A stretch of DNA of 64,000 bases from Magnetococcales bacterium (GTDB taxonomy: Bacteria > Pseudomonadota > Magnetococcia > Magnetococcales > JADGCH01): NCBI GenBank assembly GCA_015229115.1, contig JADGCH010000002.1, positions 1 to 64,000 on the forward strand, given 5' to 3'. Below the pieces are notes generated by a model that worked only from the letters and a program-made list of their open reading frames with translations, did no database searches and was not told where the DNA came from. A program made the position numbers and the translations under genes. Each line of letters begins with the position of its first letter. Position 1 is the first letter of the stretch. Shown here piece after piece: positions 26,393-34,913 of this stretch.

Positions 26393-27221
26393 GTCGTTAT
26401 GTCCTGATACCGTTGCTGTTGCTACCTCTGAACCTGCCACCATCACGAGTCAACAGCAGGCCCGCTGGCTGGCTGAATCCCTCAAACTGCCTCTGACCAA
26501 TACGCATGACCACCGTTACCCGCTGATGTTGACGGTGACGGCACAACGTCTTGAACTGCGTGCCACGATCGGTCGTGGCCCGACCAGCACCACGGCCGCC
26601 GAATTCATCCATGGACGCATGGGCTATCGGCGTCACCATGGTGGCGGCATCCGACAACCCATCGCCCGTGCCATCGGTCTCCGTGGCGGATGGCGCCCCA
26701 CAGTACTCGATACCACCGCTGGTCTGGGCTGTGACGCCTTTGTTCTGGCCACCCTGGGATGCCAGGTCGACATGCTGGAACGTTCGGCCATCGTCACCCT
26801 ACTGCTACAGGATGGTCTGCGTCGCGCTGCCCTTCATCCAGCAACCGCCGCCATCGTTGCCACACGGCTGACCCTGACACAGGTCGATGCGCTGCAATGG
26901 CTGGCGCAGAACGGCCGACGGGGAGCACACGATGTGGTCTATATCGATCCGATGTTTCCGTCACAACCCAACCACCACGCCATGGCCCGCAAGGAGATGC
27001 AGCTGTTGCGCTCCCTGATCGGTCCGGAGAGCGAGGAAACGGCGCAGCTGTTGCAGCTGGCACGTTGCTACGCCAACCAGCGCGTCGTGGTCAAACGCCC
27101 CCTGCACGCCCCTGTGCTACCGCACCTGCCACCGACGTTTTTCATGGCCGGCAGCAGTACCCGCTTCGATGTTTATCTGACGTCACAGACCAGCCAGATC
27201 GATCAAGGGTCGCAGCAATGA
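26376..27221 (+). CDS. rsmJ: 16S rRNA (guanine-N2) methyltransferase RsmJ
   Basis: This 281-residue SAM-dependent methyltransferase matches RsmJ, which modifies G1516 of 16S rRNA. Signs are ARWLAESLKLPL near the N-terminus, HGRMGYRRHHGGG, the SAM loop VLDTTAGLGCDAFVLA, the YIDPMFP catalytic motif and VVKRP near the end. ATG 26376 has AAAGG close upstream; ATG 26391 is an alternative that nearly removes the overlap with divergent pheA. The 3' end overlaps the convergent M50 protease gene by 39 bases. Confidence 0.9.
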   Translation: MVGATMSLCPDTVAVATSEPATITSQQQARWLAESLKLPLTNTHDHRYPLMLTVTAQRLELRATIGRGPTSTTAAEFIHGRMGYRRHHGGGIRQPIARAIGLRGGWRPTVLDTTAGLGCDAFVLATLGCQVDMLERSAIVTLLLQDGLRRAALHPATAAIVATRLTLTQVDALQWLAQNGRRGAHDVVYIDPMFPSQPNHHAMARKEMQLLRSLIGPESEETAQLLQLARCYANQRVVVKRPLHAPVLPHLPPTFFMAGSSTRFDVYLTSQTSQIDQGSQQ

Positions 27222-27836
27222 CCGTTGCAACGGATTCAGCACCGGCGACAACCATCCAGACAGGGCCAGCGCCATGACCACGACCAAACCGATCCGCTCG
27301 GTGCTACTCCACAGCCGCGCCAGGGCATCTGGCAGTAGGGTCATGACCATCCGGCCACCATCCAGAGGCAACATCGGCAACAGATTGAACACCGCCAGCA
27401 TAACGTTCATCTGGATTGAGGCCAGTGCCATGGCGGCTACCCAGCCATAAACCGTCGCCGTCACCGGCAATAACCCAGTCAGAAGCACCAGCAGGGCACT
27501 GGCCAGGGCGAGTAGCAGATTCATCATTGGACCAGCAGCAGCAACCCAGAACATGGCCCGGCGTCCGTGACGGAAATAACGAGGATCCACCAGTACCGGT
27601 TTGGCGCCACCGAACACAAACGGCCCCATGGCCAACAGCACCAGCGGCACCAGAATGGACCAGACCGGGTCAATGTGGGCGATTGGGTTGAGCGTCAAGC
27701 GACCGGTGCGACGCGGGGTAGGATCACCCAACAGGGTTGCCGCGAAGCCATGGCCCCATTCATGGAGGGTAACGGCCAGCAACACCCCAGGAGTCCAGAT
27801 GAGGATCTTCTGCAACAGCGCCAGGTTATCGATCAT
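27183..27836 (-). CDS. Site-2 protease family (M50) membrane metalloprotease
   Basis: This 217-residue protein has about five membrane segments. The zinc site HEWGH is in the first helix region (about 26-30) and the third ligand in NLLPMLPLDGGR (about 152-163). This short form lacks a PDZ domain and belongs to the uncharacterised rhomboid-sized M50B group, not RseP. Its substrate is unknown. The start overlaps the stop of lolD by four bases, and the gene ends the GT2-xseB-glnD-lolD run. The 3' end overlaps convergent rsmJ. Confidence 0.88.
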   Translation of the reverse strand: MIDNLALLQKILIWTPGVLLAVTLHEWGHGFAATLLGDPTPRRTGRLTLNPIAHIDPVWSILVPLVLLAMGPFVFGGAKPVLVDPRYFRHGRRAMFWVAAAGPMMNLLLALASALLVLLTGLLPVTATVYGWVAAMALASIQMNVMLAVFNLLPMLPLDGGRMVMTLLPDALARLWSSTERIGLVVVMALALSGWLSPVLNPLQRSLLRPLIDLAGL

Positions 27837-28513
27837 GGCTGCTCACGGATATGGCCATCGACCAGATGAAAGCGCCGATCGAGACGGGCAGCCAGCTCGC
27901 TGTTATGAGTCACCATGACACAGGCCAGATCCTGCTGCTGGCTAAGCTGGCGCAGCAGGGCAAACACCTGCTCTGCCGTCTGCCAATCGAGGTTGCCGGT
28001 GGGCTCATCAGCCAATAATAGTTCCGGATTGGTGACCACGGCACGAGCAATGGCAATGCGCTGCTGCTCACCACCGGAAAGCTGACCGGGGCGATGATCG
28101 GCACGTGCGGTCAAGCCAACCGCAGCAATGGCCTGCGCTGCCTTGTCCCTGGCCTGCGACGACGCCACACGCCCGATCAGCAACGGCATCATGACGTTTT
28201 CCAGGGCAGAAAACTCCGGTAATAGCCGATGCGACTGATAGATAAAGCCAATGCGGCTGTTGCGCACCTTGGCCTGCTGCTGCCGCGACAGCGCGAATAA
28301 ATCCGTACCATTGAGCAGCACCTGACCACTGGTCGGATGATCAAGCATACCTAGAATCTGGATCAGGGTGCTTTTACCAGCACCGGACACACCGAGCAGG
28401 GCTGCCATTTCACCCCTGCCCAGGGTCAGGTCGATCCCCTTGAGGATGGTCAGTGTCTGATTGGGTGACTGGAACTGGCGCGTCAGCTGACGCACTTCCA
28501 GCAGTGGGGTCAT
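27833..28513 (-). CDS. lolD: Lipoprotein-releasing ABC transporter ATPase LolD
   Basis: This 226-residue ABC ATPase has Walker [10 protein letters not shown], the Q-loop [21 protein letters not shown] characteristic of LolD, signature LSGGEQQR and Walker [12 protein letters not shown]. LolD powers extraction of outer-membrane lipoproteins by LolCE. The permease genes lolC/lolE, usually adjacent, are not in this window, so assignment to the wider MacB/LolD family (o228) remains possible. It starts ten bases after glnD and is coupled to the M50 protease gene. Confidence 0.88.
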   Translation of the reverse strand: MTPLLEVRQLTRQFQSPNQTLTILKGIDLTLGRGEMAALLGVSGAGKSTLIQILGMLDHPTSGQVLLNGTDLFALSRQQQAKVRNSRIGFIYQSHRLLPEFSALENVMMPLLIGRVASSQARDKAAQAIAAVGLTARADHRPGQLSGGEQQRIAIARAVVTNPELLLADEPTGNLDWQTAEQVFALLRQLSQQQDLACVMVTHNSELAARLDRRFHLVDGHIREQP

Positions 28514-28523
28514 AATCTACTCC

Positions 28524-31385
28524 TCATAAGGCCCGCAGGCTCTCTTCCAGCGCCCGGGTCACGACCTTGATTTTATAGTCGCCCAGTTTCAGGCCAAACA
28601 GATCCTTGACGTAAAAGACATCGACGGCCCGCTCGCCGTAGGTAGCGATTTTGGCAGTGATAATCTGCAAACCGCATTGCTGCATCACGCGCGTCATGGT
28701 GTAGAGCAGGCCGATGCGATCAAGGGCCGTAATCTCAAGAATGGTATGGGTATCGGAGTAGTCGTTGTCGACCACGATGACAGGGGCCACATCGAACAGA
28801 TCCTGCTTGCGCCGCTGTGCCATGGCAGCGGCCATCAGCTTGTCAAGATAAACCTGACCGGTCAGTACCGCCGTTAACGTGTGCTGGATTTTTTTCTGGC
28901 GCCGCTCCCTGGCAGACTCCGTCTCACCAGCTATATTCTGGATGACAAAAATATCAAGCGCCATACCATCGCGGGTGGTGTTGCCATGAGCGGAGAGAAT
29001 GTTGGCCCCTTCTGAAGCAAGGGCACCCGAGACCTTGGCCAGCAAGCCGGCATGATCCTGCACATGCAGCAACAGGCTGGTGGTATCGGAGGGTGCGTGC
29101 TGGGTAAAGGCGATGGCCAGGGGTTCCTGCCAACGTCCAGCCAAGGCAGTGTAGTGAGCAGCCAGGGAGTCGGGATCGTAACCGATAAAATACTCGGGAT
29201 AAAACCGGTCAAGATGTTGCTGGGCCTGCTCCACTGGATAGTGGTGCGACAGAATGCGCAACACCTCAGCTTTTTTGCCCTCAGCATGGGCCACAACGTT
29301 GTCACGCGCCGTATAGAGCCCCTTGTTGAGCGTTTCCAGCGTTAACAGGTAGAGCTGACGTAGCGAAGCAGCCTTCCACTGGTTCCAGACCTTAGGACCG
29401 ACAGCACGGATATCAGCTACGGTTAACAGCAGCAACAGATCGAGGTTGACCTTGTTTTCAATCTGTCGTGCAAACTGCTGAATAGTCTGTGGATCGTTGA
29501 TATCGCGTCGAAAAGCGGTACGGGAAAAGATGAGGTGATTCTCCACCAGCCATACCACCTGATCGACATCTTCCGGCAGCATGTCGAAGCGTTGGCAAAT
29601 CTGCCGCGCCATGATGCCGCCCTTGACTTCGTGCTGTCCGCCACGTCCCTTGGCAATATCGTGAAACATGACGCCAAGATAGAGCACCACTGGCTTGGCA
29701 ATTTCCTTGATCAACTGGGTCGACAGTGGCAGTTCATCGCTGAACTTGCCGGAACGGATATGACGTAAGGCCTCCACAGCCAGAATGGTGTGTTCATCGA
29801 CGGTGTAGACATGAAACATGTCATGTTGGGTTTGACCGACAATACGACCAAACTCAGGCAGATAACGTCCAAGCAGCTGACAGGCATTCATGGTGCGCAA
29901 GACCCAGGCTACTGCCCGTTCACCATTGAGCATGGCCAGAAAAAGTGCCGCCACCTCCCGATCACGACGGAAGGCATGATCGATCAGATCCAGATTGGCT
30001 GTTACCAGTCGCAGTGTATCGGGGTGAATCTCGCAGCTGTTGCGCTGGGCAACCTGAAACACCTTCATCAGCCGCGTCGGGTTGGCACGAAACTGTTCGG
30101 CATCGAGAATGGCTACCTTGCCCCCCATGAGACAGAAGCCCTCTTCGATCATCTGGCAGGAGACGATGGTGCTGCTGGTCAGCTCATCGCGATATTTCTG
30201 CAGCAGCAGATTGGAAAGATTGCCGACCTGCTTGGCGACCTGATAGTAACGGCGCATGAATTGCTCAACACCGCGCATGCCGGGACGATCCCGATAACCA
30301 AACTCGGTGGCAATCTCAAGCTGGTACTGGAACGTGAGGCGGTCGTCACGCCGACCAGCCCGGTAGTGCATGGCATTGCGGATGCGGCGCAGAAATTCGC
30401 GGCAACGTTCCAGGGTGCGGTGTTCTTCTTCAGTCAGGATGCCCAGCGGTACCAGATCGCTCAGACGACGCACCTGATAGCGGTATTTGGAAATCCAGAG
30501 AAAGACGTGAATATCGCGCAGTCCACCAGGATTTTCCTTGATATTGGGCTCAAGGTAAAACAGTGAGTGGCCAAAACGCTCATAGCGCTGCTGTTGCTCG
30601 GCCAGCTTCTCCTCCAGAAAACGATTGAGGTTCTGCCCGAGAATCTGTTCAAACAGCACGGTATGATAGCGCTTGAACAGCAGATGATTGCCAGCCAGAA
30701 AACGTGACTCAAGCATGGAGGTACAGATCTCGTTGTCACGCCTGGCATGCTCAAGACATTCGTCGATGTTGCGCACGGCATGACCGATTTCCAGTCCCAT
30801 GTCCCACAGGAAATAGAGCATCTGCTCAACCTGCATGCCAAATTTGGGATGAACCCCGTCAGGCAGCAGAAACAGCAGATCGATGTCAGAGAAAGGGGCC
30901 AGCTCGACCCGACCATAACCACCGGTGGCAATGAGGCAAAATTCATCCTCTTCCGGTTTGCTGAGACGCTGCTTGTGAGAACGCAGCAGCTCACGCAACC
31001 GCCCCAGCAGCGGACGTTGCTGATCGGCCGAAGCCGCCGCCACTGCTGCCTGCCGCCCGCCCTCGGCTGAGACATGTTGCGTCTTGACCAGCATCAGCAG
31101 ACGACGTAACAGCACATCGGTCAGAAAGGCATGGCCACGGACAATGGAACGACCCGATGCCCCACCCAGATGGGCCTGATGCAACTGCTGGCGTCCATGG
31201 GCCAGCAACGAACGGAACAGTGCCAATGTTTCAACCCGACCCGCACCATCGAGTGGGTCACCCTGGCAACGGTGGACGATATCAGCCAGTTGCTGATCGA
31301 AGGCCGTGGTATCGATAATGCTCTTCTTGCGGGGATCGTCGATGTCGTGAAAGGGTTCCTGGAACGACAGCAGATGACTAGTCAT
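28524..31385 (-). CDS. glnD: Bifunctional PII uridylyltransferase/uridylyl-removing enzyme GlnD
   Basis: The 953-residue protein senses glutamine and modifies PII to set nitrogen assimilation. The nucleotidyltransferase domain has GGYGRVELAPFSDIDLLFLL. The HD domain has MFHDIAKGRGGQHEVKG for the removal activity. Two C-terminal ACT domains (about 770-845 and 880-950) bind glutamine. The start at ATG 31385 overlaps the xseB stop; a start at 31409 is possible but lacks support. Length and domain order are normal for the family. Confidence 0.95.
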   Translation of the reverse strand: MTSHLLSFQEPFHDIDDPRKKSIIDTTAFDQQLADIVHRCQGDPLDGAGRVETLALFRSLLAHGRQQLHQAHLGGASGRSIVRGHAFLTDVLLRRLLMLVKTQHVSAEGGRQAAVAAASADQQRPLLGRLRELLRSHKQRLSKPEEDEFCLIATGGYGRVELAPFSDIDLLFLLPDGVHPKFGMQVEQMLYFLWDMGLEIGHAVRNIDECLEHARRDNEICTSMLESRFLAGNHLLFKRYHTVLFEQILGQNLNRFLEEKLAEQQQRYERFGHSLFYLEPNIKENPGGLRDIHVFLWISKYRYQVRRLSDLVPLGILTEEEHRTLERCREFLRRIRNAMHYRAGRRDDRLTFQYQLEIATEFGYRDRPGMRGVEQFMRRYYQVAKQVGNLSNLLLQKYRDELTSSTIVSCQMIEEGFCLMGGKVAILDAEQFRANPTRLMKVFQVAQRNSCEIHPDTLRLVTANLDLIDHAFRRDREVAALFLAMLNGERAVAWVLRTMNACQLLGRYLPEFGRIVGQTQHDMFHVYTVDEHTILAVEALRHIRSGKFSDELPLSTQLIKEIAKPVVLYLGVMFHDIAKGRGGQHEVKGGIMARQICQRFDMLPEDVDQVVWLVENHLIFSRTAFRRDINDPQTIQQFARQIENKVNLDLLLLLTVADIRAVGPKVWNQWKAASLRQLYLLTLETLNKGLYTARDNVVAHAEGKKAEVLRILSHHYPVEQAQQHLDRFYPEYFIGYDPDSLAAHYTALAGRWQEPLAIAFTQHAPSDTTSLLLHVQDHAGLLAKVSGALASEGANILSAHGNTTRDGMALDIFVIQNIAGETESARERRQKKIQHTLTAVLTGQVYLDKLMAAAMAQRRKQDLFDVAPVIVVDNDYSDTHTILEITALDRIGLLYTMTRVMQQCGLQIITAKIATYGERAVDVFYVKDLFGLKLGDYKIKVVTRALEESLRAL

Positions 31386-31611
31386 GGTCTTGATCGCAAC
31401 CGGGGGCACGATTAGGATCGTTCTGAACCGTCACCACCAACGTCTCAATGCGCTGTTCGGCCTCATCCAGCCGCTGTTGACACTGCTGCACCAGCTGAAT
31501 ACCCTCCTCAAACGTACCCAGACTCTGCTCCAGTGGCAGATCACCACGTTCCAGCTGCTGCACGATAGACTCCAGTCTGGCCAGAGAGCGCTCAAAGTCG
31601 ATCGATTGCAT
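31378..31611 (-). CDS. xseB: Exodeoxyribonuclease VII small subunit
   Basis: This 77-residue protein has the XseB signature: FERSLARLESIVQQLERGDLPLE, the SLGTFEEGIQL segment and a coiled C-terminal helix. It pairs with XseA to degrade single-stranded DNA. The start at 31611 follows the glycosyltransferase stop by five bases, with GGAG ten bases upstream inside that gene. Its stop overlaps the glnD start. Confidence 0.92.
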   Translation of the reverse strand: MQSIDFERSLARLESIVQQLERGDLPLEQSLGTFEEGIQLVQQCQQRLDEAEQRIETLVVTVQNDPNRAPGCDQDHD

Positions 31612-31616
31612 GCTTG

Positions 31617-32894
31617 TCAGGCTCCAACCTTGAAGTGGCGCTGCCAATCGGGAAAATGGATTACGCTACCCGGTGCCATACCACCCGCCAGTAACTGCTC
31701 CCTGACATCCGCCCCATGGGTGATAACAATCTGGTCGTCGTAGTCGTTACTGGCCAGAATTTGGGCTACCGTCTCCTCGGTCAGAACGATCTGCGGTATC
31801 ATCTGCTGCAACACACGGCTGATAACCGGAGCATCCCCAGCTACCTGACACAGCACCAGTCGACCGGTCCCCGGCAGGTTGGACACCAGATGGCTGATGG
31901 CATGCAGGGCCATGACTGTGGCATAGTGACCATCCAGATCAGCCAGCTTGAGTTCTCGGCCGATGGTGCCCCCTTCGTCACAACGCCAGACGGTATATTG
32001 TCTGGCAAATTCCATCGCCGAGATGTAATCGCGGAAACGGAACAGAAACTGGGTCAGTGTTGGCAAGCTCTGGATCATGAAGGCGTTGATACCCTCCAGA
32101 AAGGCGCCCTGATCTTCCTTGCTGATGACCGTTGTGCGTTGCAGCAGGCGCAACAGCACAAACAGCGCCAGATTGAGCCCCCCCTGGATGGCGTCGCGTC
32201 GATCGAGATTGACTGACAGGGAAAAACTGCCCGGATTCTGTACCAGCGTGGTGTTGTAACCGACCCCCCAACGGTAGAAGGGACGTGTCGCCACATGAAG
32301 GGTGCCATAGGCCAACACCTGCGCCAACCAGATCAGGGGTGCATAACCCTTATGACTGTTGAAACAGACCCGCGCCAGCACCTCAGTACGAAACAGCACC
32401 CGGTCCGGCATGGCGACACTGGTGGTGATGAAGCGAAACAGCTGCAGAGGATCCGCTGCTGTAAATTGCCGCGGCTGATCGATGGCAAAACTGTTACCCA
32501 GACTGGTCTGACTGCCGACGTGCCAACTTTCAACCGGCGCATAGTAGGCCACGACGTCCGGATGATGTTCCATGAACAGCAACCCACTCAACAACCGCTC
32601 GGCAATCAATTGGTCATCATCAGCCAGATAAAGCACATAGCGCCCACGGGCCGTGCGCAACAAGCTGGCAAGACAGCGTTCCATACCGATGTTGTGGGGA
32701 TAATGAAAGGCCTGGATCATCGGCAGGGTCTGCTGCATGGCAGAGATCACCTCAGCACTGCCATCGGTAGAACCGTTGTTGCCGATCAGAATCTCAACCG
32801 GCAGATCCCATTGCAGCACAAACTGGAGCTGTTTCAGGGTATCGTGCAACCGTGCGGCACGGTTGTAGGTAGGGATACAGAGGCTCAGGATCAT
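31617..32894 (-). CDS. Family 2 glycosyltransferase, paralogue of next gene
   Basis: This 425-residue protein has an N-terminal GT-A domain: SLCIPTYNRAARL, an NNGSTDGS segment and the metal-binding LADDDQL motif (about 95-100). The C-terminal part (about 250-425) is a separate domain that ends in a pattern shared with the neighbour (GSVIHFPDWQRHFKVGA). The start at 32894 overlaps the upstream paralogue's stop by four bases and has GGAGG ten bases upstream. Substrate and product are unknown; cell-surface glycan or flagellin glycosylation are reasonable options. The tandem pair probably arose by duplication. Confidence 0.85.
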   Translation of the reverse strand: MILSLCIPTYNRAARLHDTLKQLQFVLQWDLPVEILIGNNGSTDGSAEVISAMQQTLPMIQAFHYPHNIGMERCLASLLRTARGRYVLYLADDDQLIAERLLSGLLFMEHHPDVVAYYAPVESWHVGSQTSLGNSFAIDQPRQFTAADPLQLFRFITTSVAMPDRVLFRTEVLARVCFNSHKGYAPLIWLAQVLAYGTLHVATRPFYRWGVGYNTTLVQNPGSFSLSVNLDRRDAIQGGLNLALFVLLRLLQRTTVISKEDQGAFLEGINAFMIQSLPTLTQFLFRFRDYISAMEFARQYTVWRCDEGGTIGRELKLADLDGHYATVMALHAISHLVSNLPGTGRLVLCQVAGDAPVISRVLQQMIPQIVLTEETVAQILASNDYDDQIVITHGADVREQLLAGGMAPGSVIHFPDWQRHFKVGA

Positions 32895-34210
32895 GGCTGC
32901 CCGCCCTCCGCTGCCACCCGAAAGTTGCGCTGCCACTCAGGAAAAAGGATGATGCGTCCGGGTGCCACGCCCTGCTGTTGCAAACGCTGCCGTAACTCGG
33001 GCTGTTCGGTGATGACGATACCACGAGCTAATTCTTGCGGCAGTTGCTGCTCCGCCACCACACGCATGATCATCAGTTTCTGGTAGTGGGGCCACAACTG
33101 CTCGACACAGTGGCTGAAAAAATAGGCCGCTTGTGGTGCATGGCAAAACAGCAGCTCACCAGGCCCACCTGGCAGGTCGTAGGCCAGCTCCAGTACCGCC
33201 TGAACGGCCGCCTGTGGGCTACCATGCTGCTCCTGCCAATGCTGGATCGACTCCGGCGTGACATCGTTGTTCCATAGCATGGATTGGGCAAAAAATTCCA
33301 GTCCACCGACAAAGTCGCGGTTCATGACACCAAAATTGGCCGCTACCGACAGATTGGTGGTCAAATAACGGTTGATCTGAATCAGCGCCGACCGGCGCAG
33401 ATGATCGGGTACCGTATGGGTGGCCAAGGTGCGCAACAGAGCCTGACGCAGGGCCAGATCCCAACTGATACGCAGCATATCGCGCCGGTTGAGAATCCAG
33501 TTGACACCCTCGTTACCACGACGCAGCACCATCTGATCAGCCGGCGTGTTACGCAGCATCCAGAGATAGAACGGTATCGGGGTAAAATAGACATCACCAT
33601 AGTCAAGCAGTTTGAACAGCAGGTCAAACAGGAAATAGCTGCGATTGAGGGTAAAACAGCTCCGACCGACGGCATCGGTGCGCAGAATGGCATTTTCCGG
33701 CATGATGAAATGGTCCAGCATGAAATTGAATAGATCCAGTGCCATGGGACGATCAAACAGCCGCGGCGGATTGAAACGGTCGCCCTTGTCAAAACGGGCC
33801 TGATGGGAACAATCCCACATGGCTGGTGGAGCATAGTAACCCACGATACGGGGGTTGCTGTCGAGAAACTGGATGGCCGCCAGGGTGGCCTCGGGCATGA
33901 GCTGGTCGTCGTCGCCCAGGTAGGTGAGATACCGCCCACGGGCAACACGGAACAAGGCGGTCATGTTGCGCTCGACGCCACGATTGCGACGTGACAGAAA
34001 AGGCCGGATCATCGGCAGGTGACTGCGGCGCATTTCCTCAATGACGGCAGCACTCTCATCTTGCGAGGCATCATCAGCGACCAGAATCTCAACCGGGAAA
34101 GGGGCTTGCTTGACCCATTGCAGGTGCTCCAGCGTGGTACGCAGAATGGCGGCACGATTATAGGTGGGGATACAGATGGATAGGATGGGACCGCTGCCGC
34201 TTGTGTTCAC
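32891..34210 (-). CDS. Family 2 glycosyltransferase, first of a tandem pair
   Basis: The protein has 439 residues from GTG 34210; a TTG at 34261 would add 17 residues without conserved features. The GT-A domain shows SICIPTYNRAAIL, VADDASQDES and LGDDDQL. The C-terminal domain ends APGRIILFPEWQRNF, matching the paralogue next door. In both, the C-terminal region holds segments of the type ELLFCHAPQAA and VITEQPELRQRL, which look like a small Rossmann-like fold; this is an impression only. It heads the leftward operon that continues into xseB, glnD, lolD and the M50 protease. Confidence 0.82.
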   Translation of the reverse strand: MNTSGSGPILSICIPTYNRAAILRTTLEHLQWVKQAPFPVEILVADDASQDESAAVIEEMRRSHLPMIRPFLSRRNRGVERNMTALFRVARGRYLTYLGDDDQLMPEATLAAIQFLDSNPRIVGYYAPPAMWDCSHQARFDKGDRFNPPRLFDRPMALDLFNFMLDHFIMPENAILRTDAVGRSCFTLNRSYFLFDLLFKLLDYGDVYFTPIPFYLWMLRNTPADQMVLRRGNEGVNWILNRRDMLRISWDLALRQALLRTLATHTVPDHLRRSALIQINRYLTTNLSVAANFGVMNRDFVGGLEFFAQSMLWNNDVTPESIQHWQEQHGSPQAAVQAVLELAYDLPGGPGELLFCHAPQAAYFFSHCVEQLWPHYQKLMIMRVVAEQQLPQELARGIVITEQPELRQRLQQQGVAPGRIILFPEWQRNFRVAAEGGQP

Positions 34211-34486
34211 TCTGACGGGCTCGATTTTGGAAAGTTGTCGTGATGGCCCATTGTAACGCAATACCGCCGCTTGTCAAGCACAGCAGTCATTGGTTAAAAT
34301 TATAAATGATACTTATCATTAAAAAAAATTTATTTTTTTGCACTGCAAAAAGTTGACAAAGGGAACCGGACGCCCTACCTTAGTTGACATATCGCACCGA
34401 CTGATATCTCGAGACTGTCATGCGAAACCGTGTCTCCATTGCGTCTTTGATTCATCGTTTGTCTTCAATGAAGGGGAGTTTTTACT
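34211..34486. promoter_or_regulatory. AT-rich promoter region upstream of phasin gene
   Basis: This divergent region holds an inverted repeat AATGATA/TATCATT (34305-34320) followed by A and T runs, and two TTGACA boxes (34353-34358 and 34384-34389). The first has TACCTT 17 bases on, a poor -10. The inverted repeat resembles half of a Fur-type site but has a two-base centre, so I do not call it Fur. AAGGGGAG lies nine bases before the phasin start. Confidence 0.4.
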
Positions 34487-34858
34487 ATGTCTAACAATAA
34501 TGTCGTCCAATACGTTCAGGATATGACCGCAACGGTTGTCAATTCGATGGTCCGTCTTCAGGAGATCAATGGCAGCATGATCCAGAAGCTGGCCCAGCAT
34601 CAACTGACCGCTGCCAACGACCTGATGGCCAGCAGCTCCAAGCAGCTGCAGGAGTTCAGTGCCGTCAACAATCCGTCAGAAGTGGTTGGCAAACAGGCCG
34701 ACTTGGCCAAAGAGTGGCACGACAAGATCTTCAGCCATGCCAAACAGACCATGGATCTGCTGATGTCGACCAATACCGAGCTGCACAAGATGATGGAACA
34801 GAATCTTAACAATATCTCAGAAAGCTTCTCCAAGAACGTCAGCGGCATCGCCGCCTAA
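34487..34858 (+). CDS. Phasin-family protein
   Basis: This 123-residue, highly helical, Cys-free protein is rich in Gln, Asn, Met and Lys, with a central stretch (about 45-115) of the phasin 2 type. Phasins coat polyhydroxyalkanoate granules and influence their number and size. Size, amphipathic helices and the FSKNVSGIAA end fit the family. No PHA synthase lies in the window. The gene stands alone with its own promoter region and strong ribosome binding site. Confidence 0.75.
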   Translation: MSNNNVVQYVQDMTATVVNSMVRLQEINGSMIQKLAQHQLTAANDLMASSSKQLQEFSAVNNPSEVVGKQADLAKEWHDKIFSHAKQTMDLLMSTNTELHKMMEQNLNNISESFSKNVSGIAA

Positions 34859-34867
34859 GGCTTTTTT

Positions 34868-34895
34868 TATGCCTGGGGCGATGTCCCCAGGCATA
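34868..34895. other. Perfect 11-bp stem hairpin after phasin gene
   Basis: TATGCCTGGGG pairs with CCCCAGGCATA around a six-base loop, ten bases past the phasin stop. Seven T precede the stem on the + strand and none follow on either strand, so it is not a textbook terminator. It may protect the 3' end of the abundant phasin mRNA or separate the convergent genes. Confidence 0.5.
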
Positions 34896-34913
34896 CAGCG
34901 TCACAGGCTATGG

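Noticed and set aside
34305-34320. Fur box
   Set aside because: The palindrome has a two-base centre and lacks the GATAAT hexamer arrangement of a Fur consensus; kept only as an unnamed inverted repeat.
34868-34895. Intrinsic terminator for the phasin gene
   Set aside because: The T run precedes the stem rather than following it on either strand; listed as a hairpin only.
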